Shown here piece after piece: positions 22,975 through 32,483 of a stretch of 64,000 nucleotides of DNA. Positions within the stretch are counted from its first letter, which is position 1. Each line of letters opens with the position of its first letter. Source of the stretch: Neorhizobium alkalisoli (GTDB lineage Bacteria > Pseudomonadota > Alphaproteobacteria > Rhizobiales > Rhizobiaceae); NCBI RefSeq assembly GCF_007829835.1, contig NZ_VIWP01000010.1:98684-162683 (forward strand). Direction: 5' to 3'. The notes under the pieces were generated by a model. That model was not told the origin of the DNA. It worked only from the letters and a program-made list of their open reading frames with translations, and did no database searches. The position numbers and the translations under genes were made by a program.

Positions 22975-24243
22975 ATCGGCGGCCTGACCAGGATTGAGAG
23001 GCGGTAACGCTGATTTCGTCGCCGGTGCAGCGTGCAAACGATCGTCGAGCATCGATGCAAGTTTTTTCCTGTCGAAATCAGGTTTGCCGTCGCTGAACAG
23101 TCCCCGCTCGATGGTCCCGACCTGAAGGACGACCTCTGGGCGGAGACCGGCAAGCCAATCATGAAGGGTTCGATATCCTTCTGCGCGCGCCCAGACATGC
23201 AGTGCCGCATACACGTCCGTAGGGGCAGCCTTCATGATTGTTTTGCGGAGGCGACGAAGTCGGTATCGACGGGAGTGCCGCCGTCTCTCCGTGAACGCAT
23301 GCCAGCAGCTAACCGCACGCGATGGTGCGCGCCGACCGAACCACACAATTATTGCTGCCACCAGCGCAAGCAAGATACCCGTCATCGTTTCGCGGCGTGC
23401 GCGCGTATCGTCCGTGCCGGTTGGCAAGTCGTCAATCGCAATGCCTGCTTCTGGCGCGGCTGCGGCGACTAAAACACGGATCGAAGGGAGCGGAGATGAT
23501 TGATCCTGGTGAGAGTCGGTGTCGAACCATGAGTACGAGACTGCCGGGATCGTGAAGCTGCCTTCCTTGTCTGTGGTATAGACGATGGCCTCTGTTCGAC
23601 GCGAAACGGTATCACCACGACCAAACGGAACGGCATCCTCGACCTTCGACGGTTTGACGTATTGGCGAAGTCCCGGTGTAGTGCCGATATCGGCGGCCGG
23701 GATCGTGATCCCTTGCGTCTCTTGGGCGCTCACGACGATGGTGCGAACAAGCGCGTCGCCAGCCTTGAGTTTCGACGGATCGCGATCAAAGGACTGTGTG
23801 ATCTCCACTCGTTTGGCGGCAAAGGCCGAGCCCGTCCCCTCGACGACGTCGAAACTGACTGGCTCCGTTACGACCTCACCTGTCGTGGGCTTGCCTTCGA
23901 CAGACCAGCCCAACGATATCGCAATGCTTGGTATGCTGAATGACCCTGGCTGTTCCGGGACGACGGCATAGGTGCGCCTTATGCCGGCATACTGCTGTCC
24001 GTCGATCGTCTGCACCATGTTCTGTGTACGCTCAGCCGGGAGGGTCACCATCGCGCCGGGCACGTCGAATAGGGGAAACTGTGGGGGTAACGTAAAAAAG
24101 TCCGGCGCCAACACCTCGACAATGACATGGACCTCCTGGCCGGGGACGATCTGGTCGGCGCCATCGATGGTCAGGCGCGCATACGGTTTCGCAGCTATTG
24201 CTGGCGAAGCGACCATCACTGCGAGGATGATCAGCCGCTTCAT
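22960..24243 (-). CDS. BatD-like membrane protein
   Basis: A 427-residue BatD-family protein. The signal peptide (MKRLIILAVMVASPAIA) is followed by tandem Ig-like domains (ARLTIDGADQIVPGQEVHVI; RTYAVVPEQPGSFSIPSIAI), a membrane helix near residue 285 (MTGILLALVAAIIVWFG) and a cytoplasmic tail with a DUF4381-like helical segment (YAALHVWARAEGYRTLHDW). BatD partners VWA proteins and MoxR in the Bat system; the biochemical role is unsettled. The ATG overlaps the upstream gene (ATGA). Last gene of the seven-gene sulfatase-MoxR operon. Confidence 0.85.
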   Translation of the reverse strand: MKRLIILAVMVASPAIAAKPYARLTIDGADQIVPGQEVHVIVEVLAPDFFTLPPQFPLFDVPGAMVTLPAERTQNMVQTIDGQQYAGIRRTYAVVPEQPGSFSIPSIAISLGWSVEGKPTTGEVVTEPVSFDVVEGTGSAFAAKRVEITQSFDRDPSKLKAGDALVRTIVVSAQETQGITIPAADIGTTPGLRQYVKPSKVEDAVPFGRGDTVSRRTEAIVYTTDKEGSFTIPAVSYSWFDTDSHQDQSSPLPSIRVLVAAAAPEAGIAIDDLPTGTDDTRARRETMTGILLALVAAIIVWFGRRAPSRAVSCWHAFTERRRHSRRYRLRRLRKTIMKAAPTDVYAALHVWARAEGYRTLHDWLAGLRPEVVLQVGTIERGLFSDGKPDFDRKKLASMLDDRLHAAPATKSALPPLNPGQAADVTLM

Positions 24244-25715
24244 CGCTGATTTCTTTCCGCCTCGATGGCGAATTTTCGAGCCATGAGATCCGCTGGACTG
24301 ACCACTATATTCCTCATCCAGAGCTCGGAGGGTTGCTCGGCGACGTCGACCTTGCCTGCCTTGCCCTTTTTGCCCTTGTCATCGACTTTGAGGTCGTCCG
24401 GCTTTTCGTTTGGATCCTGTGGCTGATCGTCGTCCTGTTGCAGTTTCAACAACCGTTCGGCGATTGCGAGGTTTGCCTCGGCTTCCGGCCAATCCTTCCT
24501 TCGCTGCAAGGCTTGTCTGTATGCGGCAACCGCCTCCTCGTAGCTTCCCAGCCGAAGCAAAGCGTTTCCCCGATTGAACCTCGCGTCCGGCGTTGTCAGG
24601 GGTGCGAAGGACTGAGCCGCCTCCTTGAAACGACCTGCCCGATAAAGGGCAGTGCCCTTCCACATCGGATCGGTGAACAAGATCGCGGCGGCAGTGAAGT
24701 CGCCACGCTCGAAAGCGAGTCGGCCCTGCTGGTCCTGCGTCAGCCACAAGTCCATGAAGCCGGCGGCATCTGCCGGGACAGGAGCGATAAGCTTTGCCAC
24801 GATCATCAAGCCCGACACCCTGACAATCCATCCCCGTCGAAAGGTCAGGGCGAAGGCGATGACCAGCGGGAACAGCAGATACCAGCCGGCGTCGCGCCAG
24901 CGGTCGCCGGTCGCCGCCGAGGCGGCGGCGAAGTTGGTGCGCACCTGACGCCCCACCCAGCGGACATCCGCGTCGTCATCGGTGATACTTGCCACCGGAG
25001 AACCCGCGGACGCGGCGATGTGTTTAAGACCGCCCAGGTCGACGCCGCCCTCCGCTGTGCCAATGCCAAGGATGACCACGTTTCGGTTCAGGGCCTGCGC
25101 CGCCGTCGCCTCGACGCCGTCGGTGATCAGCAGGATCGTGCCTGGCATTCCATCCGCCGACATCAGCGTATGCGCCAGCAGTACCGCCGCCGCCGTGTCC
25201 TTTCCGGGCTTGGGCATGATCCGCGTCGCAAGCGCATCGGTATAAGATTGGATCAGTTCGTTGTCCTCGGTCAGCGGCACGACCAGATGCGCCGTGCCGG
25301 AATAGGCGACGATCGCGGTGCGTGCTCCTCTGCGCGCGGCAAGAACATCCCGGATCTTCAGCTTTGCGCGCTCGATCCGGCTCGGGCTTACGTCCCTGTC
25401 GTCCATGCTCGGCGACAGATCGACGGCGATCACCAGCGAGGCCGTGTCCGACACGAAAGGCGGAGGCTCTCGCCGCCACGTTGGTCCGGCTGCGCCAAGC
25501 ACGGCGAGCGCAATGACGACCGCCAGCAGCCACGAAGGTCGGGCATGGTTTTTCGCATCCGGCTCGATGATCAGGTTCTGCAGCAGATGCGGGGCGATCA
25601 GACCTTTCCAACGGCCTTGCAGGTCGCCAGCGCGCAGGGCCAGCCAGACGACGAGCGGCGGTACGAGTTGTGCGAGAAGCCACCAGGGTCGAAGGAAATG
25701 GAACTCGGCGATCAT
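24240..25715 (-). CDS. VWA and TPR membrane protein (BatB/BatC-type fusion)
   Basis: A 491-residue protein with N-terminal membrane segments (FHFLRPWWLLAQLVPPLVVW; PSWLLAVVIALAVLGAAG), a von Willebrand A domain with the MIDAS motif VDLSPSMDD and ITDG (about residues 95-270), two more helices near 285-330, then TPR repeats (LYRAGRFKEAAQSFAPL; ALLRLGSYEEAVAAYRQALQ) and a charged tail (QDDDQPQDPNEKPDD). In Bacteroides the VWA and TPR parts are separate BatB and BatC. I chose the ATG at 25715, which overlaps the stop of the previous gene; the track reading to 25832 starts inside that gene. Confidence 0.88.
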   Translation of the reverse strand: MIAEFHFLRPWWLLAQLVPPLVVWLALRAGDLQGRWKGLIAPHLLQNLIIEPDAKNHARPSWLLAVVIALAVLGAAGPTWRREPPPFVSDTASLVIAVDLSPSMDDRDVSPSRIERAKLKIRDVLAARRGARTAIVAYSGTAHLVVPLTEDNELIQSYTDALATRIMPKPGKDTAAAVLLAHTLMSADGMPGTILLITDGVEATAAQALNRNVVILGIGTAEGGVDLGGLKHIAASAGSPVASITDDDADVRWVGRQVRTNFAAASAATGDRWRDAGWYLLFPLVIAFALTFRRGWIVRVSGLMIVAKLIAPVPADAAGFMDLWLTQDQQGRLAFERGDFTAAAILFTDPMWKGTALYRAGRFKEAAQSFAPLTTPDARFNRGNALLRLGSYEEAVAAYRQALQRRKDWPEAEANLAIAERLLKLQQDDDQPQDPNEKPDDLKVDDKGKKGKAGKVDVAEQPSELWMRNIVVSPADLMARKFAIEAERNQR

Positions 25716-26704
25716 GAGGCCGCCTTCCTTGCATGAACGAGACCGGTCAATCCGGATGCGAGATACCACCCGGCCAGAAGCGTTGCGGCAGCCCCAAGCG
25801 GCCACTGAAACAGTTCCACCCGCGGACGCCACGAGATCGTCTTCTGATCCTTTGGTGTAATCTGGTCGAGAACGTCGTATATCCCTGCGAGCTGCGTGGC
25901 ATCGCCGCCGAAAAAATAGCGGCCGCCCGTCTTGGTAGCGATTGCCTGCAGCGTTTCCGTGTCGAGCTTTTCCTCGCCTGTCGCCTTGGGATCGCCAATC
26001 CCAACCGCATGGACGATGACGCCCTTCGACCTGGCGATGTCGGCTGCCTTGAGCGGTGGCATCCGGCTTGCCGTGTCGTTGCCGTCCGTCAGCAGGATGA
26101 CCACTTTCTGCGGAACCGTCGTCCTTTCGAACATGCGGATGGCAAGTCCGAGCGTGTCGCCAACTGCCGTGCGGGGGCCGGCCATCCCCGGTAGAAGCCC
26201 GTCGATCATCGTTCGGACGAGTGCGTGATCCATGGTGAAGGGAGCGAGCGGGTAGGGCGCGTCGCCGAAGGCCACCAGCCCGATACGATCGCCCGACCGC
26301 TTTACGACAAAGTCGGAAACGACGGTGCGGACAGTATCGACGCGGGCCGAAACCGATCCGTCAGGCGCGCGAAAGTCCTTCGTGTCCATCGACTGCGAGA
26401 GGTCAAGCGCCAGAAGAATGTCGCGCTGCGGCTCGGTCTTCTCGACTGGCGGCTCGACAAATTGGGGTCGCGCCAATGCAGCGACGACCAGAACCCACGC
26501 CAGTCCCTCAACGACCGCCTGCAACAACGATCGGCGTGCCACCACCGAGCCCTCGGTCGGCGTCACGCCGGCGGCTTCCGCCACCTTGTCGAAGAAGGGC
26601 AGGCGGATCGAGGCCGACGTTTCGCGGTGGGGCGGTAGAAGCCACCACACCAAAACCGGTATCGGAAGCGCAAACAGGAGCCAGGGAATTGCGAGCTCAT
26701 ACAT
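25712..26704 (-). CDS. VWA-domain membrane protein (BatA-type)
   Basis: A 330-residue BatA-like protein: N-terminal helices (ELAIPWLLFALPIPVLVWWL; GLAWVLVVAALARPQF), a VWA domain with MIDAS residues in LALDLSQSMDTKDF and LLTDGNDTA, and a C-terminal helix (AAATLLAGWYLASGLTGLV). The VWA domain faces the periplasm in the family model. The ATG at 26704 overlaps the end of the DUF4381 gene by 8 bases, typical of tight translational coupling. It acts with MoxR and the second VWA protein. Confidence 0.88.
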   Translation of the reverse strand: MYELAIPWLLFALPIPVLVWWLLPPHRETSASIRLPFFDKVAEAAGVTPTEGSVVARRSLLQAVVEGLAWVLVVAALARPQFVEPPVEKTEPQRDILLALDLSQSMDTKDFRAPDGSVSARVDTVRTVVSDFVVKRSGDRIGLVAFGDAPYPLAPFTMDHALVRTMIDGLLPGMAGPRTAVGDTLGLAIRMFERTTVPQKVVILLTDGNDTASRMPPLKAADIARSKGVIVHAVGIGDPKATGEEKLDTETLQAIATKTGGRYFFGGDATQLAGIYDVLDQITPKDQKTISWRPRVELFQWPLGAAATLLAGWYLASGLTGLVHARKAAS

Positions 26705-27215
26705 GATGGTTCTCGATCCATCGTCGCGCGTCGGCGGCAAGTTCAACGCCGAGATTGCCGGGCAGCCGATTCAGGACCGCTGGATTGCGGTATTCGAAGT
26801 CGTCGACCACCTTGCCGAGGAGGTGCCTCTCGTTGGACTCACCATGCTCTGCCAGAAACCGGGCCCAGTCCTTGCCGGCAAGCTGCCCCACTGCATCGCG
26901 GCCCCAGGCGGCGATCGCGACCTGCTTGAGCAACAGCCCGACCTCGTGGATGGCGGCCTGCCGGGTCGCATGTGGCCGGAGCCTCTCCTCGATTCCATCG
27001 AGCAGCCGAATTGCCTCGCGCCGATAGGCGTTGCGGCGATATCGCTGAAACGCGACGATGAACCATGCAAGCAGCGCCGCCGCAATCAATCCCGCCATCG
27101 CCGCCCATCCCCACGTCTGGGGCCACCAAGAAATGGCCGACGGCAGGACGATGTCCTTCATCGAGCGCAGCGCGGTTTCGGCCATGGGATCGAGGGCAGG
27201 TGCGGTCTCATCCAT
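26697..27215 (-). CDS. DUF4381 membrane protein
   Basis: A 172-residue protein of the DUF4381 family found between DUF58 and VWA genes in Bat-like operons. One membrane helix (TWGWAAMAGLIAAALLAWFI, about residues 34-53) is followed by a basic helical cytoplasmic domain (RYRRNAYRREAIRLLDGIEE; GKDWARFLAEHG). Its ATG overlaps the stop of the DUF58 gene (TGATG). The role is structural or regulatory in the MoxR/VWA complex by context only. Confidence 0.82.
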   Translation of the reverse strand: MDETAPALDPMAETALRSMKDIVLPSAISWWPQTWGWAAMAGLIAAALLAWFIVAFQRYRRNAYRREAIRLLDGIEERLRPHATRQAAIHEVGLLLKQVAIAAWGRDAVGQLAGKDWARFLAEHGESNERHLLGKVVDDFEYRNPAVLNRLPGNLGVELAADARRWIENHHV

Positions 27216-28165
27216 CAGCGCTTCCTCTGCCGCCACGCGGACTGATCGAGAAGCCGGCGCAGCTGTGGCGCCGTCTCTTCCGCAGCCGAGACCGGCAGCA
27301 TCGCAAGTCCTAACTCGCTCTGCCATGCGCGCAGCTCGCGGCCACGATCGCGGGCGAATGTATCGATCGAGGTGCGGACGCCTGTCTGCCGGAGCGCAAG
27401 CTCGGCCTGCAATGCGCCGCCGCTGACGATCAGATCGCCAGATGTCGGCAGCTCGAGCAGGAAAGGATCGTAGACGAGAATGCAGATCACATCGTTGCCG
27501 GACGAAAGCCGGAGAAGCAGATCGCGGGTGCGCCCGGTATGACCTTCGAAATCCGAGACCACGACGATGAGATGGTCGTGACGGGCGAGGGTGGCGACGT
27601 TTTCGAGTACGGCGTCGAGCTGCCCCGAACTCGGGACGGATGTCGTGTCCGCCTTCAAGGCGGCGTTCATGACGGCGATACGGTTCGCAAATGCGATCAC
27701 AGCGTTGCGGCTGCGGTGTGGTTTCACCTCGTCGATCCCGACGTCGCCGAAGACGAAACCCCCGACCCGGTCGCCGGAACCGAGGATGCGCCAGGCGCAC
27801 AGCATCGCCGCTTCCGCCGCCGTCACGGATTTCATGGACCGCCTGCTTCCGAAAAACATGTTGATGCGCTGTTCGACGACGATTAGCGCCGGTCGTTCCT
27901 TCTCTTCGGAATAGACACGGACGACCGGTCTGGTCGTGCGAGCGGTAACCCGCCAGTCGATCGATCGGATGTCATCGCCGGGAAGGTAGTCGCGTAGCTC
28001 TTCGAATGTCAGCCCGCGACCGCGCATCGACGAGTTCATCCGTCCGGCAAGCTGCTGATGGCTGCGCGCCTTTTGGACGAATGCCAGATCGCGCGCCCGC
28101 TCCTCAAGCGCGACAAGCTGCTGGGTCGAGATATAGACGCCTTCGGTGCTTCCGGTCGCGACCAT
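27215..28165 (-). CDS. DUF58 protein
   Basis: A 316-residue DUF58 protein, the usual partner of MoxR ATPases. The signature PGDDIRSIDWRVTARTTRP is present at about residues 63-81, followed by RVYSEEKERPALIVVE and a degenerate VWA-like fold. No membrane helix is seen, unlike longer DUF58 proteins, so it may be cytoplasmic. It starts 10 bases after the MoxR stop and overlaps the DUF4381 gene by one base. Confidence 0.87.
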   Translation of the reverse strand: MVATGSTEGVYISTQQLVALEERARDLAFVQKARSHQQLAGRMNSSMRGRGLTFEELRDYLPGDDIRSIDWRVTARTTRPVVRVYSEEKERPALIVVEQRINMFFGSRRSMKSVTAAEAAMLCAWRILGSGDRVGGFVFGDVGIDEVKPHRSRNAVIAFANRIAVMNAALKADTTSVPSSGQLDAVLENVATLARHDHLIVVVSDFEGHTGRTRDLLLRLSSGNDVICILVYDPFLLELPTSGDLIVSGGALQAELALRQTGVRTSIDTFARDRGRELRAWQSELGLAMLPVSAAEETAPQLRRLLDQSAWRQRKR

Positions 28166-28175
28166 CCTTCCTCCC

Positions 28176-29153
<978 letters not shown>

Positions 29154-29217
29154 GGATGCCTCACAAGATGGGTGTCGGACGCGCGCCACGGTGGCAGCGC
29201 GCGTCCCGCCTGAGAGG

Positions 29218-30861
29218 CTATTTCTCGATGCCTCGGTCTTTGAAGGACTGGTCGATCGCCTTGTCCACCTCGGCGCGTACGCCCTCGATGTTGAAGCTGG
29301 CGACCCTTTGGCTTGGCGGATATTTGACGAACGTTTCGAGGAACCCTGCTGCCCGAAGTTGTCCTTTGACGAGAAGGTAGTCGTTTCTCGCCAGAAAGTC
29401 GTTGTACTGGTCCGAGACGATGTCAGCGCGCTCATAGGGATCCATGCGCAGGTTAAAAAGTTTCGGGATGCGCCAAGTCGTCAGTGGCGTCTGCCAGACC
29501 GCGAAACCGCCGGGGGCTGGCTGTTCCTTGAATACGACCTTCCAATCGTCATACCGAATAGCGACGAGATCTCCGTCGTCATCAAAGTAGTAAAAATCGG
29601 GACGGGCGCTTTTGTCTGTCTTGCCGGTGATATAGCCGAGCTGATTGTAGCCATCGAGATGGTTCTTGAACGTGGTGCTACTACCTGACGGCTGCCATCC
29701 ATTCAGCAGCCTTGTCTTAACGTCGGGATCGCCTGCGGCAGCGAGCAGGGTTGGGAACCAGTCGAGGCCGGAGAACATTTGGTTTGAGACTTGCCCGGCT
29801 GCAATATGGCCGGGCCATTTGACCATAGCCGGCACACGGAAAGCACCCTCCCAGTTGGTGTCCTTCTCGCTGCGGAACGGTGTCGTCGCGGAATCCGGCC
29901 ACGACCACTGGTTCGGACCGTTGTCAGTCGTGTAAACCACGATGGTATTGTCCGCGATGCCTAGTTCGTCGAGAGCTTTGAGAAGCTTACCCACATCGCC
30001 GTCGTGCTCGATCATCCCGTCAGCATATTCGTTACCGACCATGCCGCTCTGGCCGCGCATGGTTTCCCGCACATGGGTAAACGCATGCATGCGTGTGGTG
30101 TTCATCCAAGTGAAGAATGGCCTTCCCGCCTTGGCCTGCCGGCCGATGAAGTCGATGGCCGCGGCGGTCGTTTCGTCGTCTATTGTCTCCATACGTTTCT
30201 TCGTCAGGGGGCCGGTATCTTCCACCTTGCCATCGGCGGACGCTTTGACGACGCCACGCGGATTGTAGGCCTTAAGGAACTGCTGGTCGTCCTTTGGCCA
30301 GTAGGGGGCTTCAGGCTCCTCTTCGGCATTGAGATGGTAAAGGTTGCCGAAGAACTCATCGAAGCCATGGTTCGTCGGCAGATATTCGTCGCGGTCGCCC
30401 AGATGGTTCTTGCCGAACTGGCCGGTTGTGTAACCGAGCGGCTTCAGCGCCTGGGCAATGGTCATGTCCCCTGGCTGCAGGCCAACCGGAGCGCCGGGCG
30501 CCCCGACCTTGCAGAGCCCGGTACGCAAGCAGGTCTGTCCTGTGATGAAGGTCGAGCGGCCCGCCGTGCAGGAGTTTTCGGCATAGTAGTCGGTGAACAT
30601 CATGCCGGCCTTGGCGATGCTGTCGATGTTCGGCGTCTTGTAGCCGACAACGCCGAAAGAATAGGCGCTGATGTTCGTCTGCCCGACATCGTCGCCGAAG
30701 ATCACCAGAATGTTCGGTTTCGCGCTCGTAGTTGCGGAGGGCGCGGTGGCTGGTGCGGTTGCCGTCTGAGCCAGTGCGCCAATAGGCAGGAGGCAAGTCG
30801 AGGTCAGGGCAAGCGCGAATGCCGCGCCCGCTCCAAGGTAATGTTTCGGGAAGCTCGTCAT
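29218..30861 (-). CDS. Exported arylsulfatase-type sulfatase (Cys-type)
   Basis: A 547-residue exported sulfatase. The signal peptide runs to LLPIGALAQ. Active-site features: ILVIFGDDVGQTN (metal Asp pair), SCTAGRSTFITGQ with the modifiable Cys in CxAxR, GKNHLGDRD (Lys/His) and VVYTTDNGPNQWSW (Asp-Asn). It should hydrolyse sulfate esters in the periplasm after FGE modification; the substrate is unknown. AGGAGG lies 6 bases before the ATG at 30861. It is the first gene after element E and leads the operon MoxR-DUF58-DUF4381-BatA-BatB/C-BatD. Confidence 0.92.
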   Translation of the reverse strand: MTSFPKHYLGAGAAFALALTSTCLLPIGALAQTATAPATAPSATTSAKPNILVIFGDDVGQTNISAYSFGVVGYKTPNIDSIAKAGMMFTDYYAENSCTAGRSTFITGQTCLRTGLCKVGAPGAPVGLQPGDMTIAQALKPLGYTTGQFGKNHLGDRDEYLPTNHGFDEFFGNLYHLNAEEEPEAPYWPKDDQQFLKAYNPRGVVKASADGKVEDTGPLTKKRMETIDDETTAAAIDFIGRQAKAGRPFFTWMNTTRMHAFTHVRETMRGQSGMVGNEYADGMIEHDGDVGKLLKALDELGIADNTIVVYTTDNGPNQWSWPDSATTPFRSEKDTNWEGAFRVPAMVKWPGHIAAGQVSNQMFSGLDWFPTLLAAAGDPDVKTRLLNGWQPSGSSTTFKNHLDGYNQLGYITGKTDKSARPDFYYFDDDGDLVAIRYDDWKVVFKEQPAPGGFAVWQTPLTTWRIPKLFNLRMDPYERADIVSDQYNDFLARNDYLLVKGQLRAAGFLETFVKYPPSQRVASFNIEGVRAEVDKAIDQSFKDRGIEK

Positions 30862-30966
30862 CGTGTCCTCCTGCCGGTGCAGAGTTCGTTTGCCATTCGC
30901 GTTCTCCCTGGTTGTGCCGAAGGCGGCTATAGAGGCGAACCTTCGGAAACATCGGGGGTAAATTGA

Positions 30967-30993
30967 AGTACGCAACGGTTACGGCGGGGTAAC
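30967..30993 (-). promoter_or_regulatory. Regulon element E (sulfatase-MoxR operon)
   Basis: On the coding strand: GTTAC, 6 bases, GTAACCGTTGCGTACT, 105 bases before the sulfatase start. Confidence 0.8.
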
Positions 30994-31026
30994 ATCAGCG
31001 GCCGACGCGTTGCGGCGTACTGATGG

Positions 31027-32244
31027 CTATGGCGCAAGTGGCTGGGGGATCTGGCCGCTCGTCAGGGTTTCGCTGACGTCCGCTGGGTGCGGACGCGGCC
31101 TGTTTTCAATCACGGTCGCGGGAGCGGCTACAGCGGCGGCCGTAACGGTGCCCAGTGTGCGGACCGTCCCCCCAACCACCGCGGTAACGCCTTCTCCCAA
31201 TGTGACGTTGGAATCCGTCAAAGGCTGGCCCGTCATCAACCGTTGGCCGATGAGCTGTACGATCTCCGGGCTTTGCGCGAACTTGCCGTGGTGAAGGTTG
31301 TCATCGGTCTTCACCTTCGTAAGATCGATGGCCGTGATCCCGGCTCTCTCCAACCGTGAGCGATAGGGCTCGATCGTCGGATCAATACCGCCGAGGCGCG
31401 CGACCCTGCCTGTAATGAAGCTCGAAGCCGCCAGAGCCCTATCGTCCTGCGACATGAATATCGTGAACTTCGGCTTTGGCGCCCCCATCTCCGCATACTG
31501 CTTGGCAAAGACCTGAATATCTATGTCTGGCGAGGCGAGGATGACGTTGTTGATCTTGGCGTCGACATGACCGTCACGGATACCCATTTGCCTTAGCGCC
31601 TCCATGGCAAGCCAGGTGCCCATCGAATGTGCGAGCACCGTGATGTCCTTTACATTGGGATCCTTTGCCAACAGCCGAAGCGACTGTTCGAGCGCCGTTC
31701 GCGAGTAATTTGTGCTTTCCTTATCGTATTCGTAGCCAAACAGGCTCGCCCGCGATGGCCACGTAAACAGGATCGGCGTCGCCCGCATTTTTGAATCATG
31801 AACGATCTGAGCCAACCGGAAGACGGAATCCTCGTAGGTGTTGTTGAAACCGTGGATGAAAACCAATGCATGGCCGCCTTCGATGTGCTGACGAAACCAG
31901 GCCCGACCTTCCGGTATGCTGTCGATCTGCCGAACACGCGTGACAGCAAAGTCGGTGGCGGGATCGGGAGGCATTCGTTTCGGCCATTGCACCGTGCCCT
32001 CGGGTCGCTTTGCCGGGATGGAAACCGAAACTTCCGTCATGAACGGCTTTGGACTGCGTTCACCATTGAACAGCGTTCTGGGATCTCCGGACGGTTGACG
32101 CGTCGTGGCCACAAGCATGTCGACATGCGCTGTTTGCGGCTTTGCTATCGCAAGCGTCACTGGCTGCATGACGCCAGTGGGATGGCCGCAGGCCGAAAGG
32201 GCGGTGCAGAAGAAGACAGGCAGCAGTTTGCTCGCAAGTGACAT
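31027..32244 (-). CDS. Lipoprotein alpha/beta-hydrolase (DUF900 type)
   Basis: A 405-residue protein with a lipoprotein signal (FFCTALSACG; lipobox Cys near residue 19) and an alpha/beta-hydrolase core of the DUF900 type. Visible: HALVFIHGFNNTYEDS (oxyanion region), ITVLAHSMGTWLAME (nucleophile Ser in a HSMG elbow), and a late His-containing segment (DDNLHHGKF). An esterase/lipase-like function in the periplasm is plausible. The last 60 residues are low-complexity Thr/Ala/Pro. Element F lies 58 bases upstream. It is divergent from the DUF1254 genes. Confidence 0.85.
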   Translation of the reverse strand: MSLASKLLPVFFCTALSACGHPTGVMQPVTLAIAKPQTAHVDMLVATTRQPSGDPRTLFNGERSPKPFMTEVSVSIPAKRPEGTVQWPKRMPPDPATDFAVTRVRQIDSIPEGRAWFRQHIEGGHALVFIHGFNNTYEDSVFRLAQIVHDSKMRATPILFTWPSRASLFGYEYDKESTNYSRTALEQSLRLLAKDPNVKDITVLAHSMGTWLAMEALRQMGIRDGHVDAKINNVILASPDIDIQVFAKQYAEMGAPKPKFTIFMSQDDRALAASSFITGRVARLGGIDPTIEPYRSRLERAGITAIDLTKVKTDDNLHHGKFAQSPEIVQLIGQRLMTGQPLTDSNVTLGEGVTAVVGGTVRTLGTVTAAAVAAPATVIENRPRPHPADVSETLTSGQIPQPLAP

Positions 32245-32302
32245 TTGAGCATCCAATGTCGAAGACGTTGACGACACCCTACGGAGGTGGCTCCGCCTGG
32301 GA

Positions 32303-32330
32303 AGTACGCAACGGTTACAATCGGCGTTGA
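32303..32330 (-). promoter_or_regulatory. Regulon element F (lipoprotein hydrolase)
   Basis: On the coding strand: TCAAC, 7 bases, GTAACCGTTGCGTACT, 58 bases before the start. The distal half-site is degenerate. Confidence 0.75.
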
Positions 32331-32389
32331 AAACTCATCGGCCTTGTTACTAGAGCAGCAAGATCGCCCCAAGCGCTCCGACCATTCGG

Positions 32390-32416
32390 TTTACCCCGGT
32401 GTAACCGTTGCGTACT
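32390..32416 (+). promoter_or_regulatory. Regulon element G (DUF1254 pair)
   Basis: TTTAC, 6 bases, GTAACCGTTGCGTACT, 67 bases before the gene at 32484. Divergent from element F. Confidence 0.8.
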
Positions 32417-32483
32417 TCCATTTTACGGTCGTGGCCCACACGCTGGTCCCGGGATGTGTCGACCAGAAGGAAGGAGCCGCACG

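Noticed and set aside
31006..31020. GTTGCGGCGTACT, a near match to the regulon element
   Set aside because: It has two extra bases within the core and lies at the 3' end of a leftward gene, with no gene start in the right place.
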